Positions 18,459-28,862 of a stretch of DNA of 64,000 bases are shown piece after piece. Numbering within the stretch: position 1 is the stretch's first letter; each line of letters starts with the position of its first letter. A model generated the notes under the pieces. It ran no database searches and was not told the origin of the DNA. It saw only the letters and a program-made list of their open reading frames with translations. The stretch covers positions 41,098 to 105,097 of the forward strand of contig JBKDZP010000002.1 in NCBI GenBank assembly GCA_047971315.1, written 5' to 3'. Made by a program: the position numbers and the translations under genes. The DNA is from JBKDZP01 sp047971315 (GTDB lineage: Bacteria; Bacillota_I; Bacilli_A; RF39; UBA660).

Positions 18459-18712
18459 TGATAAATATAAATGATGAATTAAATAATAGATACATTTTTT
18501 CTGAACTTGGCAAGAATAATAGCTTTCATCCTGATTTACATTTAGTTGGATTGATGATAAAAAATATGAGTTTTTTTCAAAAAGAAATCATAGATAATTT
18601 TCAAAATATAGCTGAGTGCAGTAAAGATGGAAAAACAATTAGTGAAATGTTTAAGCAAACTAAAATGATAGAACAAACTAATAACTATGAAGAACAATCA
18701 AAAGTAATGTAG
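18458..18712 (+). CDS. hypothetical protein, coupled to the preceding gene
   Basis: An 84-residue, helical, charged protein without membrane segments. The start ATG overlaps the stop of the upstream gene, so the two are probably a functional pair. I see no recognisable domain. A terminator follows directly. Confidence 0.6.
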   Translation: MININDELNNRYIFSELGKNNSFHPDLHLVGLMIKNMSFFQKEIIDNFQNIAECSKDGKTISEMFKQTKMIEQTNNYEEQSKVM

Positions 18713-18726
18713 GAATTACTTTTTTT
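18702..18726 (+). terminator. rho-independent terminator
   Basis: The stem AAGTAAT/ATTACTT encloses a six-base loop and runs into T6. It overlaps the last codons of the preceding gene. The next 120 bases hold no gene; a TATAAT at 18849-18854 is the probable -10 of gltX. Confidence 0.8.
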
Positions 18727-18871
18727 AGTATATAAAAAATAGCTAATTTATTAATTAAAGTATAACTTAATTAATAAAAATAATGTATTAATTATTAATA
18801 AAACAAACAACTTAAATAAAAAAAGTGTCTTTTTTCTTTAAAATAGTTTATAATGTAGTTGGTGATAAAAA

Positions 18872-20317
18872 ATGGAAAAATTAAGAACAAGATTCGCCCC
18901 ATCTCCAACTGGATTTATGCACATCGGTAATTTAAGAAGTGCAATATTTGGTTATTTGTTAGTAAAAAATCTAGGTAGGGATTTTATACTTCATATCGAA
19001 GATACAGATCAAACAAGAAAAGTTGAAGGAGCAATCGAATTTATATATAATTCATTGGAAATTTGTAATATTAAAATAGATGAAGGTCCAAGCAACAAAG
19101 GTCAATATTGACCATACATTCAAAGTGAAAGACTATCTTTATACAAAGAGTATGCTGAAAAATTAGTAGAAATCGGAAAAGCTTATTACTGTTTTTGTAG
19201 TGAAGAAAGACTTAATGATTTAAGAAAAGAAGCAGAAGAAAATAAACAAGCATTTTTATATGATGGTAAATGTAAGAATTTAACAAAAGAAGAAATTGAC
19301 ACCAAAATTAAAAATGGTGAAAAGTATGTAATTCGTCAAGCAATGCCTAAAGATGGTATAAGTGTTTATGATGATATAGTTTATGGGAAAATAGAAGTAG
19401 AAAATAAAATATTGGAAGATCAAATCTTACTTAAGTCAGATGGTTTTCCCACATATAATTTTGCTAATGTCGTAGATGATCATTTAATGAATATAACTCA
19501 TGTAGTTAGAGGAAATGAATACTTAATGTCAACTCCAAAATATAATTTATTATATGAAGCATTTGGTTTTGAAAAACCTACTTATGTACATTTGCCAATG
19601 GTTTTAGGTAGTGACTCATTAAAGTTATCAAAAAGAAATGGTGATGCATCATTTATGGACTTGTATAATGATGGTTATTTACCTGAAGCTGTTGTAAATT
19701 ATTTAGCGTTATTAGGTTGGGCTCCAACTACTAATGACGAAATATTTACATTAGATGAACTTATTAAAAATTTTGATCCAAAAAGAATAAGTAAATCTCC
19801 AGCTATATATGATGTAAAAAAATTAAATTGGGTTAATGCTCATTATATTAAAAATTTAAATGTAGAACAAATTGTTAATTTAACTGTTCCATTTCTAAAA
19901 AAAGAATATAATTTAAGTAATATAGATGAAGAATGGTTAAAAGAATTAGTTCTTTTATACCAAAACAGTATAAGTTATGGCAAAGAAATTGTAGAAGTTA
20001 CAAAATTATTTTTTAATGAAAATATTGAATTAGATTTAGAGTGTAGTGATTTTATGAAACAAGATGGAATTTCAAATACAATTGAATTTTTTAAAGAAGA
20101 AATAATTAATATAGATGATTGGACAATTGAAAATATTAGTAATGCAATTACTAATACAAAAGAAAAAACAGGAGCAAAAGGAAAAATGTTATTTATGCCA
20201 ATACGTATTCAAGTATCTGGTGTAATGCATGGACCTGAATTACCAAATACAATTCATTTATTAGGAAAAGATTTAGTGATCAGCAGATTAAATAATAAAC
20301 TAAAGGAGTTGACATAA
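18872..20317 (+). CDS. gltX: glutamyl-tRNA synthetase, interrupted by one in-frame TGA
   Basis: GltX charges tRNA-Glu (and in many Bacillota tRNA-Gln, later amidated). The frame gives 481 codons, the usual length, with the class I signatures PSPTGFMHIGNLRSAIF near residues 8-24 and KLSKRNGDAS near 245. Codon 80 (19109-19111) is TGA, between GQY and PYIQSER; the family normally has Gly here (YGPY-QSER), so the change looks like GGA to TGA. Everything on both sides is in frame and well conserved, so there is no frameshift and no other decay. Either the gene carries a fresh nonsense mutation, or this is a sequence error, or the codon is read through. Downstream translation could otherwise restart only at internal Met codons, without the HIGH motif. 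The start has GGTGATAAAAA. Confidence 0.9.
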
Positions 20318-21687
20318 TGATAGATATACAAAGTAATTCAAGAAATATTAAACCTGGTGATAAATTTATTGCTCTAAGAGGAATTTTAAGTGATGGTCAT
20401 GACTATATAAAAAAAGCAATTGAAAATGGAGCTTCAATGGTTATTGTCGAAGAAGATGAAGAATATGGTGTTCCATCAATTGTTGTAGCTGATACTCGTG
20501 AATATTTAAATCAGTATTTAAAAGATAATTATAATAAATTATTAGAAAAAATGAATATTATTGGAATTACTGGTACTAATGGTAAATCAACTACCGCCAT
20601 GCTAATTCATGATGCTTTAAATTTATTGAATCAAAAAACTGCTTATATTGGAACAATTGGGTTTTATATTAAAGAAAAAATAATTGATTTACCAAATACA
20701 ACAGTAGATATTTGCGATACATATAATTTGCTTATTCAGGCTTATTATGCTGGATGTAAAAATGTAATTATGGAACTAAGCAGTCATGGTTTAGCAACAA
20801 ATAGAGTGAAAAATATAAAATTCAATATAGGTATTTTTACGAATTTAACTATAGATCATCTAAATTTTCATAAAAATATGGAAAATTATGCATTAGCTAA
20901 ACAAATACTATTTAAACAAATTGTAGAAAATGGCTATGCGATAGTAAATAATGATGATGATTTTAAAAAATATTTTTTACTTGAAGAAAATAAAAATGTA
21001 ACCTATGGATTTAATAATTCTGATTTTACTGTAGAAGAAGTTACATTAAGTAGTACAAATAGTTTAATTAAGTATAAATATTTAAACAATATTTATATTG
21101 TAGAAAGTTCATTAGTTGGTAAATATAATGTATATAATTTACTAGCTTGTATTACATGTTTAACAAAATTAGAATTAGATCAAAATTCAATTAATAGTGT
21201 TATTCCAAAATTAAATGCCCCAAATGGGAGAATGGACAAAATTAATTTTAAGGATAATGTTATTATAATTGATTATGCTCATAGTCCAGATTCTTTAGAA
21301 AAAGTTATTTCAACCGTAAATGATTTTACATTAGGAAATATTTATGTAGTTTTTGGATGTACAGGAAATGGAGATAGTGAAAAAAGACCAATTATGACTG
21401 AAATAGTTGGTAAATATTCTAGAAAATTTATCATTACAAATGATGATCCTCATTTTGAAGATACAAAACAAATAATAGAAGACATGACTAAGTCTACTAA
21501 ATTGACAAATTTTGAAGTATGTTTAGATAGAAAAATTGCTATTAAAAAAGGTATAGATTTATTAGAAACAAATGATGCATTATTAATTCTTGGAAAAGGT
21601 CATGAAGAAGTGATGGTTATTAAAAATGAAAGAATTCCTTTTAATGACAAGAAAGTTGTTTTAGAATATTTGGATATTTTTAAATAG
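20317..21687 (+). CDS. murE: UDP-MurNAc-tripeptide synthetase (MurE-type Mur ligase)
   Basis: MurE adds the third amino acid to UDP-MurNAc-L-Ala-D-Glu in peptidoglycan synthesis. The 456-residue protein has the N-terminal SNSRNIKPGDKFIALRG block, the P-loop GITGTNGKST near 88, the ATP-ligase Asn/His region and a C-terminal LGKGHE motif. The amino-acid specificity motif reads DDPH near 370 instead of the meso-DAP-type DNPR, so the amino acid added cannot be assigned. The ATG overlaps the gltX stop by one base. Confidence 0.93.
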   Translation: MIDIQSNSRNIKPGDKFIALRGILSDGHDYIKKAIENGASMVIVEEDEEYGVPSIVVADTREYLNQYLKDNYNKLLEKMNIIGITGTNGKSTTAMLIHDALNLLNQKTAYIGTIGFYIKEKIIDLPNTTVDICDTYNLLIQAYYAGCKNVIMELSSHGLATNRVKNIKFNIGIFTNLTIDHLNFHKNMENYALAKQILFKQIVENGYAIVNNDDDFKKYFLLEENKNVTYGFNNSDFTVEEVTLSSTNSLIKYKYLNNIYIVESSLVGKYNVYNLLACITCLTKLELDQNSINSVIPKLNAPNGRMDKINFKDNVIIIDYAHSPDSLEKVISTVNDFTLGNIYVVFGCTGNGDSEKRPIMTEIVGKYSRKFIITNDDPHFEDTKQIIEDMTKSTKLTNFEVCLDRKIAIKKGIDLLETNDALLILGKGHEEVMVIKNERIPFNDKKVVLEYLDIFK

Positions 21688-21748
21688 TTATATACAAAAA
21701 TAACTAAAAATGATATACTGTGTAAAGATAATTTAGGAGATGATAAAT

Positions 21749-22741
21749 GTGTTAATATTAGCAAAAGCAATGTTGGCAATGATGATAGGATTTATACTAT
21801 CGATTATAACTGGTTTAATATTGATACCAATTTTTAAAAATAAAAAAGCTGGACAAAATGTTAGTATTTATTTACAAGAAAAACATAAAGAAAAAAATGG
21901 AACACCAACTATGGGGGGATTTATTTTTATTTTACGAACTTTAATTACAACATTAATCCTACTTATAATGGATAAAATACAATTTACAGAAAATTTATTT
22001 ATAATATTATTTGTGTTTGTTACATATGCAATATTAGGTTTTATCGATGATTATTTAATTATTAAAAGAAAAAATAATATTGGACTAACAGAAATTCAAA
22101 AGCTAGCTGGACAAATATTTATTGCATTGATATTCTTTTTTATCTTTATGAAAAATGGTGGAAATCCTGTGTTAAATATTCATACTTTAGGTATTGAATT
22201 ACATTTAGGTTGGATTTATGGAATCTTTATATTATTTATTTTAGTAGCTAGTAGTAATGCAGTTAATATAACTGATGGGTTAGATGGACTAGCTGGTGGT
22301 TTATCTCTTATTGCATTTTTAGCAATGGGACTAATTTGTTGGAGTTCATTTTGGGTAAGTGGATATACTGAAATAGCGATATTTTGTTTTATATTGGTGG
22401 GTTCTTTACTTGGATTTTTATTTTTTAATACTAATCCTGCTAAGATATTTATGGGTGATACTGGTTCATTGTCACTTGGAGCAACAGTAGCTTCAATAGC
22501 AATATTAACAAATCACGAGCTGACATTTATTATTATAATGGGAGTATTTATTGTAGAAACTCTTGTTTGTATTATTCAAACATATTCAGTAGTTGTTAGA
22601 AATAAGAAAATATTTTTAATGACACCACTTCATCATCATTTTGAAAAATTAGGATGGGATGAAAAAGATATAGTTAAAACATTTTGGGTAGTAGGAATTA
22701 TACTAGCAATGTGTGGAGTTATGTTTGGTGTTTGGATATAA
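21749..22741 (+). CDS. mraY: phospho-MurNAc-pentapeptide transferase
   Basis: MraY transfers phospho-MurNAc-pentapeptide to undecaprenyl phosphate, forming lipid I at the inner membrane. About ten helices are visible, with the conserved GTPTMGG near residue 51, NAVNITDGLDGLAGG, FMGDTGSL and HHHFEKLGW. I choose GTG 21749, because AGGAG (21735-21739) abuts the in-frame ATG 21740, leaving no spacer, but lies nine bases before the GTG. murE-mraY adjacency is common in the dcw cluster; the other division genes are not here. Confidence 0.93.
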   Translation: MLILAKAMLAMMIGFILSIITGLILIPIFKNKKAGQNVSIYLQEKHKEKNGTPTMGGFIFILRTLITTLILLIMDKIQFTENLFIILFVFVTYAILGFIDDYLIIKRKNNIGLTEIQKLAGQIFIALIFFFIFMKNGGNPVLNIHTLGIELHLGWIYGIFILFILVASSNAVNITDGLDGLAGGLSLIAFLAMGLICWSSFWVSGYTEIAIFCFILVGSLLGFLFFNTNPAKIFMGDTGSLSLGATVASIAILTNHELTFIIIMGVFIVETLVCIIQTYSVVVRNKKIFLMTPLHHHFEKLGWDEKDIVKTFWVVGIILAMCGVMFGVWI

Positions 22742-22969
22742 ATAATTACTAAGAAAACTAAATTTTATCAACTAAAATAAGAATCTTAGTATTAATGTAA
22801 TATATAATTATGAACTTGAAAATGATTTAGAATATTACAAATAATAAAATACCTTAAATGCAAAACAAATATATATAGAAGTTAATAAAAATATTTTTAA
22901 ATAGTTTCATCGATATTAAAATTGTCAATTTGGAAAATCAATTATTTTGTTTTAAAACAATATAATAAA
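22742..22969. other. gene-free A/T-rich stretch after mraY
   Basis: The stretch is A/T-rich, with stops in all frames and no credible reading frame or RNA structure except the terminator at its right end. Confidence 0.6.
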
Positions 22970-22997
22970 AGATAACATATTATTTGTTATCTTTTTG
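22970..22997 (+). terminator. rho-independent terminator between mraY and sspI
   Basis: The perfect eight-base stem AGATAACA/TGTTATCT is followed by TTTTT. It reads on the plus strand and lies about 40 bases past the 3' end of the oppositely oriented sspI. Confidence 0.8.
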
Positions 22998-23039
22998 TAT
23001 ACTAAATAAAGAAAAAATTATAATATAATTTCAACTTTA

Positions 23040-23237
23040 CTATAACTTGTTTTTTATAATATTTAAAATATCTTCTTGATTATTTGAATTATTCCAAAAA
23101 ATTTCAAACAATACTCCAAGCCCAGGTAAAACAAGTTCATCTTTAGATTCAATTGAAGAGACGATTGATTCTCTTAAATCATCAATACTTGAGTCTTTAA
23201 AATTATTTTTTATGTATTCTCTTATCTCAGTATTCAT
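23040..23237 (-). CDS. sspI: small acid-soluble spore protein, SspI family
   Basis: A 65-residue protein whose core LPGLGVLFEIFWNNSN matches the SspI family of minor small acid-soluble spore proteins (Bacillus: LPGLGVLFEVIWQNS). In Bacillus SspI is made only in the forespore under sigma-G. The ATG follows AAAGGATGG on the minus strand. A sigma-G-like promoter is visible upstream. It is isolated and transcribed opposite to its neighbours. It is good evidence that the organism forms, or recently formed, endospores. Confidence 0.88.
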   Translation of the reverse strand: MNTEIREYIKNNFKDSSIDDLRESIVSSIESKDELVLPGLGVLFEIFWNNSNNQEDILNIIKNKL

Positions 23238-23260
23238 TAGACCATCCTTTCACATATTTA

Positions 23261-23290
23261 TAGTATTAATTAAATAATAAAATATATACA
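23261..23290 (-). promoter_or_regulatory. sigma-G-like promoter of sspI
   Basis: On the minus strand TGTATA (23285-23290) and AATACTA (23261-23267) are separated by 17 bases. The sigma-G consensus is close to TGNATA and CATNNTA. Spacing and distance to the start codon fit. Confidence 0.5.
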
Positions 23291-23378
23291 AATACTATAA
23301 AATTATTTATAAAATTTTATTTATATGTTATCATTTAACTATGATATACATGGTAGAAAGATAAAATAAGTGATAAAT

Positions 23379-26223
23379 ATGAATAAACGTTTGGTTACTA
23401 TAATAGTTGCAACTATTGAACTAGAATTTGATACGTATTTACCCAATAATAAGAAAATCGGAACTATAAAAGAAAAATTAATAGAAATTATTGCTGAAAT
23501 TTCTGAAAATAATTTTTTGAAAGAAAAAAAGAAATTTTATTTCCAGATAATGATGAAGGAAATTTAGTTTCAAAATTAAGTTTTTTAGAGATGTTTGAAT
23601 CTGGAAAAATTAAACAGTTAAATGTATCAGTTAGATGGAAGGATAGTAACCCAGTATTAAATTTATCAACTCCAGTTGGAATTGGTAAAAATGGTGATAA
23701 AATTAGTATAGATTTACATGAAAAATATCATGGACCTCATGGTCTAATTGTGGGAATGACAGGATCAAGAAAATCAGAATTTATAATAACGAATATTTTA
23801 TCAATGGCTGTAAATTTTCATCCATATGAAGTTCAATTTATATTAATTGATTATAAGGGTGTAGGTTTAGCCGGAGCTTTTGAAAATAATAATTTAGGTT
23901 TTAAATTACCACATTTGGTAGGGACAATTACAAATTTAGATGCAAATGAAATTAAAAGAAGCTTGGCATCTATTGAATCTGAACTAAAAAGAAGACAAGC
24001 TCTTTTTTATTGAAGCAAGAGAAATTTCAGGAAAAAGTACAGTTGATATTTACAAATATCAAAAAATGTATAGAGAAGGTTTATTAAAAGAAGCTGTTTC
24101 ACATTTATTTATAATTAGTGATGAATTTGCAGAATTAAAAAATCAACAACCAGAATTTATGGAACAACTTATAAGTGCAGCACGTATTGGTCGTTTGTTA
24201 GCAACTCAAAAGCCAAGTGGTGTAGTATATCCTCAAATTTGGAGTAATACGCGATTTAGAGTTTGTTTGAGAGTTCAAGATAAATCAGATTCAACTGAAA
24301 TTATTAAATGCCAAGATGCTGTATATTTAAAACAAACTGGTAGATTTTATTTTCAAGTTGGTTATAATGAAGTATTTGTATTAAGTCAGGCAGATTGGGC
24401 TGGTTGTAAATACATTGCTAGAGAAAAACATAAAAAAGAATTAGATACATCAATAGATGTTATTGATAATATTGGTTATAGATTAAAGAGAATGGAAACT
24501 AGAAGAAAAGTTGAAGTCGAAAAAGGTAATGTTTCAGAACTAATCAATATAGTTAAATATTTAGATAATATTGCCAAAAATAATAATATTAAATCGAAAC
24601 CATTATGGCTTGAAAAAATATCGGAAACTATTTTATTTGATAATTTAATAATTAAATATAATTATAAAAAAATTGATAATATATTAGATGTTGTTATCGG
24701 TGAATATGATATACCAAGTTTTCAAAAACAAATGTTGTTAACTGTTCCAATTACAAATGAAGGAAATACAACGATTTATGGTTCAACTGGTTCAGGTAAA
24801 GAAAGTTTAATTACAACATTGTTGTATTTATCAATGAGGCTTTATAGTAACTCCGAAGTCAATTATTATATAATGGATTTTGGCTCAGGTAGTTTAAAAA
24901 TGTTTGAAAAAGTCCAGTTGTTGGAGATATTATAAATTAGAAAAAATAGAAAATTTATTTAAATATATTAATAAAGAAATAGAAAATAGAAAAACTTTGT
25001 TTAAAGAAAATAATGGTAATTTTATAAATTATTGTAAAAATAGTGGAAAAACCTTACCAAATTTAGTAGTTATTATAAATAATTTTAAAGCTTTTCAAGA
25101 ATTAGTAGGGCAATACGAAGAAATACTTACAATTTTATCTAGAGATTGTAATAGATATGGTGTATATTTTGTTATAACTTTATCTACAACAAATGGTGCT
25201 AGATTTATATTGAAACAAAATTTCTCACTTACATATTGTCTACAACAAAATAGTGAAGATGATTATATTGCTGTTTTAGGAAATACAAGTCGATTATATT
25301 CATCTAAATTATTTGGTAGAGGATTTATTAAACTTGAAGATATTTTTGAATTTCAAACTGCTTTAGTTTATCCAAAAGACGAAATAACGAAATTTATTAA
25401 AAATTATTGTGAAACAATAAGTATTAGTAGTGTGTGAAAAGCAGATAAAATTCCTATTTTACCAGATGTTGTTTCATATAGTTCAATAAAAAAGTATTTA
25501 ATAAATAGTAGTAATTTAATAATAGGAATGGCAAAAGAAGATTTATCTGTTGTTAGATTTGATTTTTCGAAAAATTATGTTACAGTTTTATCAACTCTAG
25601 ATTTAATGAATACAAATAATTTAGTCAATTTATTTGTAAATTAAAATGTATTGATTAATAATACAAAAACTATAGTAATTAATTTAGAGGAATATGGTTC
25701 TATAGATGATTATAAAAATAAATATCAATATTGTGCATCTAATTATGATGATATATTTTCAAATTTATTAGCTTATATTAATAAATGTAAACAAAAATAT
25801 GAAAATAATAAACGTGATAAAAAAATATTTAAAGATATAAAAAAGATTCAGGTTTTCATTATTGGTATTGAATTTTTTAAAGAAAAAGTTAGTGATGAAA
25901 ATAAAAAAATATTTCCAGATTTATTCAATGATGCAAAAGATCTCGATATAATTTCATTTATACTAGTTGATAGAATTGATAAAATAAAAAAGATTGAAAT
26001 TGAACAATGGTTTAAAAATTGCAGTAGTACAGATAATTTTATTTGGGTAGGAAATGGAATTACAGAACAATTTGTTTAAAAATATATTTCAAAAAAAACA
26101 AATGATATGAAATTAGAAGTACCAGATGATTATTGTTTTGTGATAAAAAGAGGAAAATCAGAATATGTAAAATATATTGAAAATTTTGATTATATAAAAG
26201 AAGAACCAGAAAATAAATTATAA
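23379..26223 (+). pseudogene. wrecked type VII secretion ATPase (EssC-like), fused to an EsaB/YukD-like remnant
   Basis: About 2.8 kb keeps recognisable pieces of EssC, the FtsK-type motor of type VII secretion. The first 50-60 codons look like a ubiquitin-like EsaB/YukD start. After a frameshift near 23530 the homology continues just before the first EssC ATPase domain (LSFLEMF, HGPHGLIVGMTG). The Walker A there reads GMTGSRKSE (Gly to Arg before the Lys). Further lesions: an extra base in the T-run near 24008, deletion of GVHLI-type residues near 24200, a frame change near 24930, TGA at 25435-25437, and breaks near 25645 and 26077. The second ATPase domain (GSTGSGKE) and the C-terminal WVGNGI and KRGKSEYVK blocks are still readable. 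The N-terminal FHA and membrane parts are missing. No other type VII gene is nearby. Confidence 0.88.
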
Positions 26224-26295
26224 TTATAAAAAATTTAAAAAATGCTTTTAATTTTTGAGTATTTTTGATATACTTATATTAAGGAGGAATAGAAA

Positions 26296-26850
26296 ATGAG
26301 TATAGGTTTAATTATATTAATTGTAGTTGTAATTTTAATATTATCATATATTATGACTACATATAACAGTTTAGTTAGTTTAAGAAATAAGGTTAAAGAT
26401 CAATGGGCACAAATAGAAGTTCTATTAAAAAGAAGAGCAGATTTAATCCCAAATTTAGTTGAAACTGTAAAAGGTTATGCAAGTCATGAAAAGACTACAT
26501 TAGAAGATGTTGTAAATGCTAGAAATAATGCAGTAAGTGCAACCACAACAGCAGAAGAAATGAAAGCTAATGGTGAATTATCTGGAGCATTAAGTAGATT
26601 ATTCGCTTTAACAGAAGCTTATCCTGAATTAAAGGCAAATACAAACTTTATGGATTTACAAAATAATTTAAAAGAAACAGAAGATAAAATTTCTTTTTCA
26701 AGACAGTTTTATAATGATACTGTTTTAAGTTATAAAAATAAAATAGAAATGTTCCCATCAAATATAATTGCTGGAATGTTTAATTTTAAAACAGAACTTT
26801 TCTTTGAAGCTAGTGAAGCTGATAAAGAAGTTCCAAATGTTAAATTTTAG
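26296..26850 (+). CDS. lemA: LemA family protein
   Basis: A 184-residue protein with one N-terminal membrane helix (residues 3-22) and a helical extracytoplasmic or cytoplasmic domain. The family pattern is clear: YNSLVSLRNKVKDQWAQIEVLLKRRADLIPNLVETVKGYA. Function in bacteria is unknown. It is commonly next to a TPM or DUF2207 membrane protein, as here, so the two are probably one operon. The ATG follows AAGGAGGAATAGAAA; a hairpin AGGTC/GACCT follows the stop. Confidence 0.92.
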   Translation: MSIGLIILIVVVILILSYIMTTYNSLVSLRNKVKDQWAQIEVLLKRRADLIPNLVETVKGYASHEKTTLEDVVNARNNAVSATTTAEEMKANGELSGALSRLFALTEAYPELKANTNFMDLQNNLKETEDKISFSRQFYNDTVLSYKNKIEMFPSNIIAGMFNFKTELFFEASEADKEVPNVKF

Positions 26851-26887
26851 GTCGATAAGACCTTTTAAATTTAGTTAGGGGTAAAAA

Positions 26888-28768
26888 ATGAAAAAAATAT
26901 ATTTAATTATAATATCAATATTAATTTTTATACCATTTCAAGTAAAAGCATATGGAATAAGTAATTATTATATTGATGCAACAGTTTTGGATAATGGTGA
27001 TATTTCAGTAAAAGAACTTTTTGTTTTAAATGGGAGTTATAACGGATTTGAAAGAATAATAGATTTCAAAAATCCATATGCGATTAAATTTGAAAATAAA
27101 TTAAGTTCATTTAACGGTAGTGATATTTATAATGGAGATTCAATAACTTTAGTAAAAATTGCAGCTATTGATGTTGATGATGATATAAATTATAATACTT
27201 TATTTGCTTCAACAGATGATTTTAGTGAAGTAAATAGTGCCTTTAATGGTGAATATGGAGTATTTACTAGGAGCATAACTACTTATGGTGAAAAATATAG
27301 AATATATAATCCTTATTCAAATAAAGGATTTTATACAGAGTATATAATTCATAATATGGCAGTTGTTCATAATGATATTGCTGAAGTAGGATTTAATATA
27401 TTTTCTGATGATTTAAATGAATCAATTGAAAATTTGGAAATGTATATTCATATTCCAGGTAATACTACTGAATTAAGAGCATGGGGTCATGGACCTTTAT
27501 TTGGAGAAACTAGCAATATTGATAAAGAAACTATTTTGTTAACAATCAATTTATTAGATGCGAATACTGCAGTTGATGTCAGATTTGTTTTTGATAAATC
27601 TGTTGTAAAAAATAGCTCTAAATTTAGTAATGTTGATGGATTAGAAAGTATTTTAAGTGTAGAGACAACAAAAGCAGAAGAAGCAAATCTAATTAGAGAT
27701 GAAGCAATTAAACAAATTAATTCAATAAATAAAACTAATAAAATTTTAAATTTATTGGAAATTGTTTGGCTTTTCTTAATTGTTTTTGTTTTATATAAGA
27801 TATATAAAAAATATGATAAAGAATATAAAAGCGATTTTAGTGGAGAATATTATCGTGATTTTCCAAGTGACTTAGAACCAGAAATTGTTGGATATTTATT
27901 AAATATGAAAATAGGCAATAATGAAGTGTCTGCATCAATTCTAAATCTAATAAATAAAAAAGTAATCTCATTTGAAGAAATTGATAAAAAAGACTACAAA
28001 TTTATGTATGATTCGAGTAAATTGGATTTAATTACTTCATCTGAAAAAGATTTAATTAATTGGATATTTAATGGCGAAACAGAAATCACTTTATCCAAAT
28101 TAAAAAATTTATCTAAGAAAAATTATAGTACTTTTTTATCTGGGTATACAAAATGGAAAAAAAATGCTATATCGTTTGCTAAAGAACATCATTTTTATGA
28201 AGAAACAAATGGTAAAAAACTTTTTCCACTATTACTGTGCTTAATTGGTTCATGTTTTAAGTTTATTAGACCAGAAACTGAAAACTTTTATTTTATAGAT
28301 TATTTATGCTTAATAGTTTCTATAATATCTATAATTTATTTAGAATCTATTTCAAAAAGAACAAAAGAAGCAAATGAAGAATATGCTAAATGGAAAGCAT
28401 TAAAGAAATTCTTAATTGATTTTGGTAGATTTGGCGAAAAAGAATTACCGGAAATACAATTATGGGAAAAGTATTTAGTATATGCAGTTGTATTTGGATG
28501 TGCAGATAAACTAGCAAAAACAATGGATCTTAAGCTTAAAGAATTATCTCAAAATCAAAATTTAGAAAATTTATATTTTGATTATAGTCGAATATTTGCA
28601 ATTACCAGAATTAGTAATATTGTATCTAGTTCAATAAATAACTCTATAAATTCAGCAAATCAAGCTCGAAATGCCAAAAGTACAAGATCATCTTCTAGAG
28701 GACATGGTGGAGGATTTTCTGGTGGAGGAGGATCATTTGGTGGCGGCGGCGGTGGCGGTCGTTTCTAA
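26888..28768 (+). CDS. DUF2207 membrane protein with Gly-rich C-terminus
   Basis: The 626-residue protein starts with a cleavable-looking signal peptide (MKKIYLIIISILIFIPFQVKA). An extracytoplasmic domain of about 250 residues follows, then a helix near 288-308, a cytoplasmic domain and two further hydrophobic segments near 440-480. The tail is SSRGHGGGFSGGGGSFGGGGGGGRF, typical of DUF2207 proteins. The partner LemA gene is 37 bases upstream. The function of the pair is not known; membrane stress or signalling roles have been suggested for relatives. Confidence 0.85.
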   Translation: MKKIYLIIISILIFIPFQVKAYGISNYYIDATVLDNGDISVKELFVLNGSYNGFERIIDFKNPYAIKFENKLSSFNGSDIYNGDSITLVKIAAIDVDDDINYNTLFASTDDFSEVNSAFNGEYGVFTRSITTYGEKYRIYNPYSNKGFYTEYIIHNMAVVHNDIAEVGFNIFSDDLNESIENLEMYIHIPGNTTELRAWGHGPLFGETSNIDKETILLTINLLDANTAVDVRFVFDKSVVKNSSKFSNVDGLESILSVETTKAEEANLIRDEAIKQINSINKTNKILNLLEIVWLFLIVFVLYKIYKKYDKEYKSDFSGEYYRDFPSDLEPEIVGYLLNMKIGNNEVSASILNLINKKVISFEEIDKKDYKFMYDSSKLDLITSSEKDLINWIFNGETEITLSKLKNLSKKNYSTFLSGYTKWKKNAISFAKEHHFYEETNGKKLFPLLLCLIGSCFKFIRPETENFYFIDYLCLIVSIISIIYLESISKRTKEANEEYAKWKALKKFLIDFGRFGEKELPEIQLWEKYLVYAVVFGCADKLAKTMDLKLKELSQNQNLENLYFDYSRIFAITRISNIVSSSINNSINSANQARNAKSTRSSSRGHGGGFSGGGGSFGGGGGGGRF

Positions 28769-28862
28769 ACTATTCATTTTAAAATTAAATTTATATTTAA
28801 AATAAATAGCATTATAATTTAGTTTATGATATTATTATATTAGAATAAATGGGGATGATATC

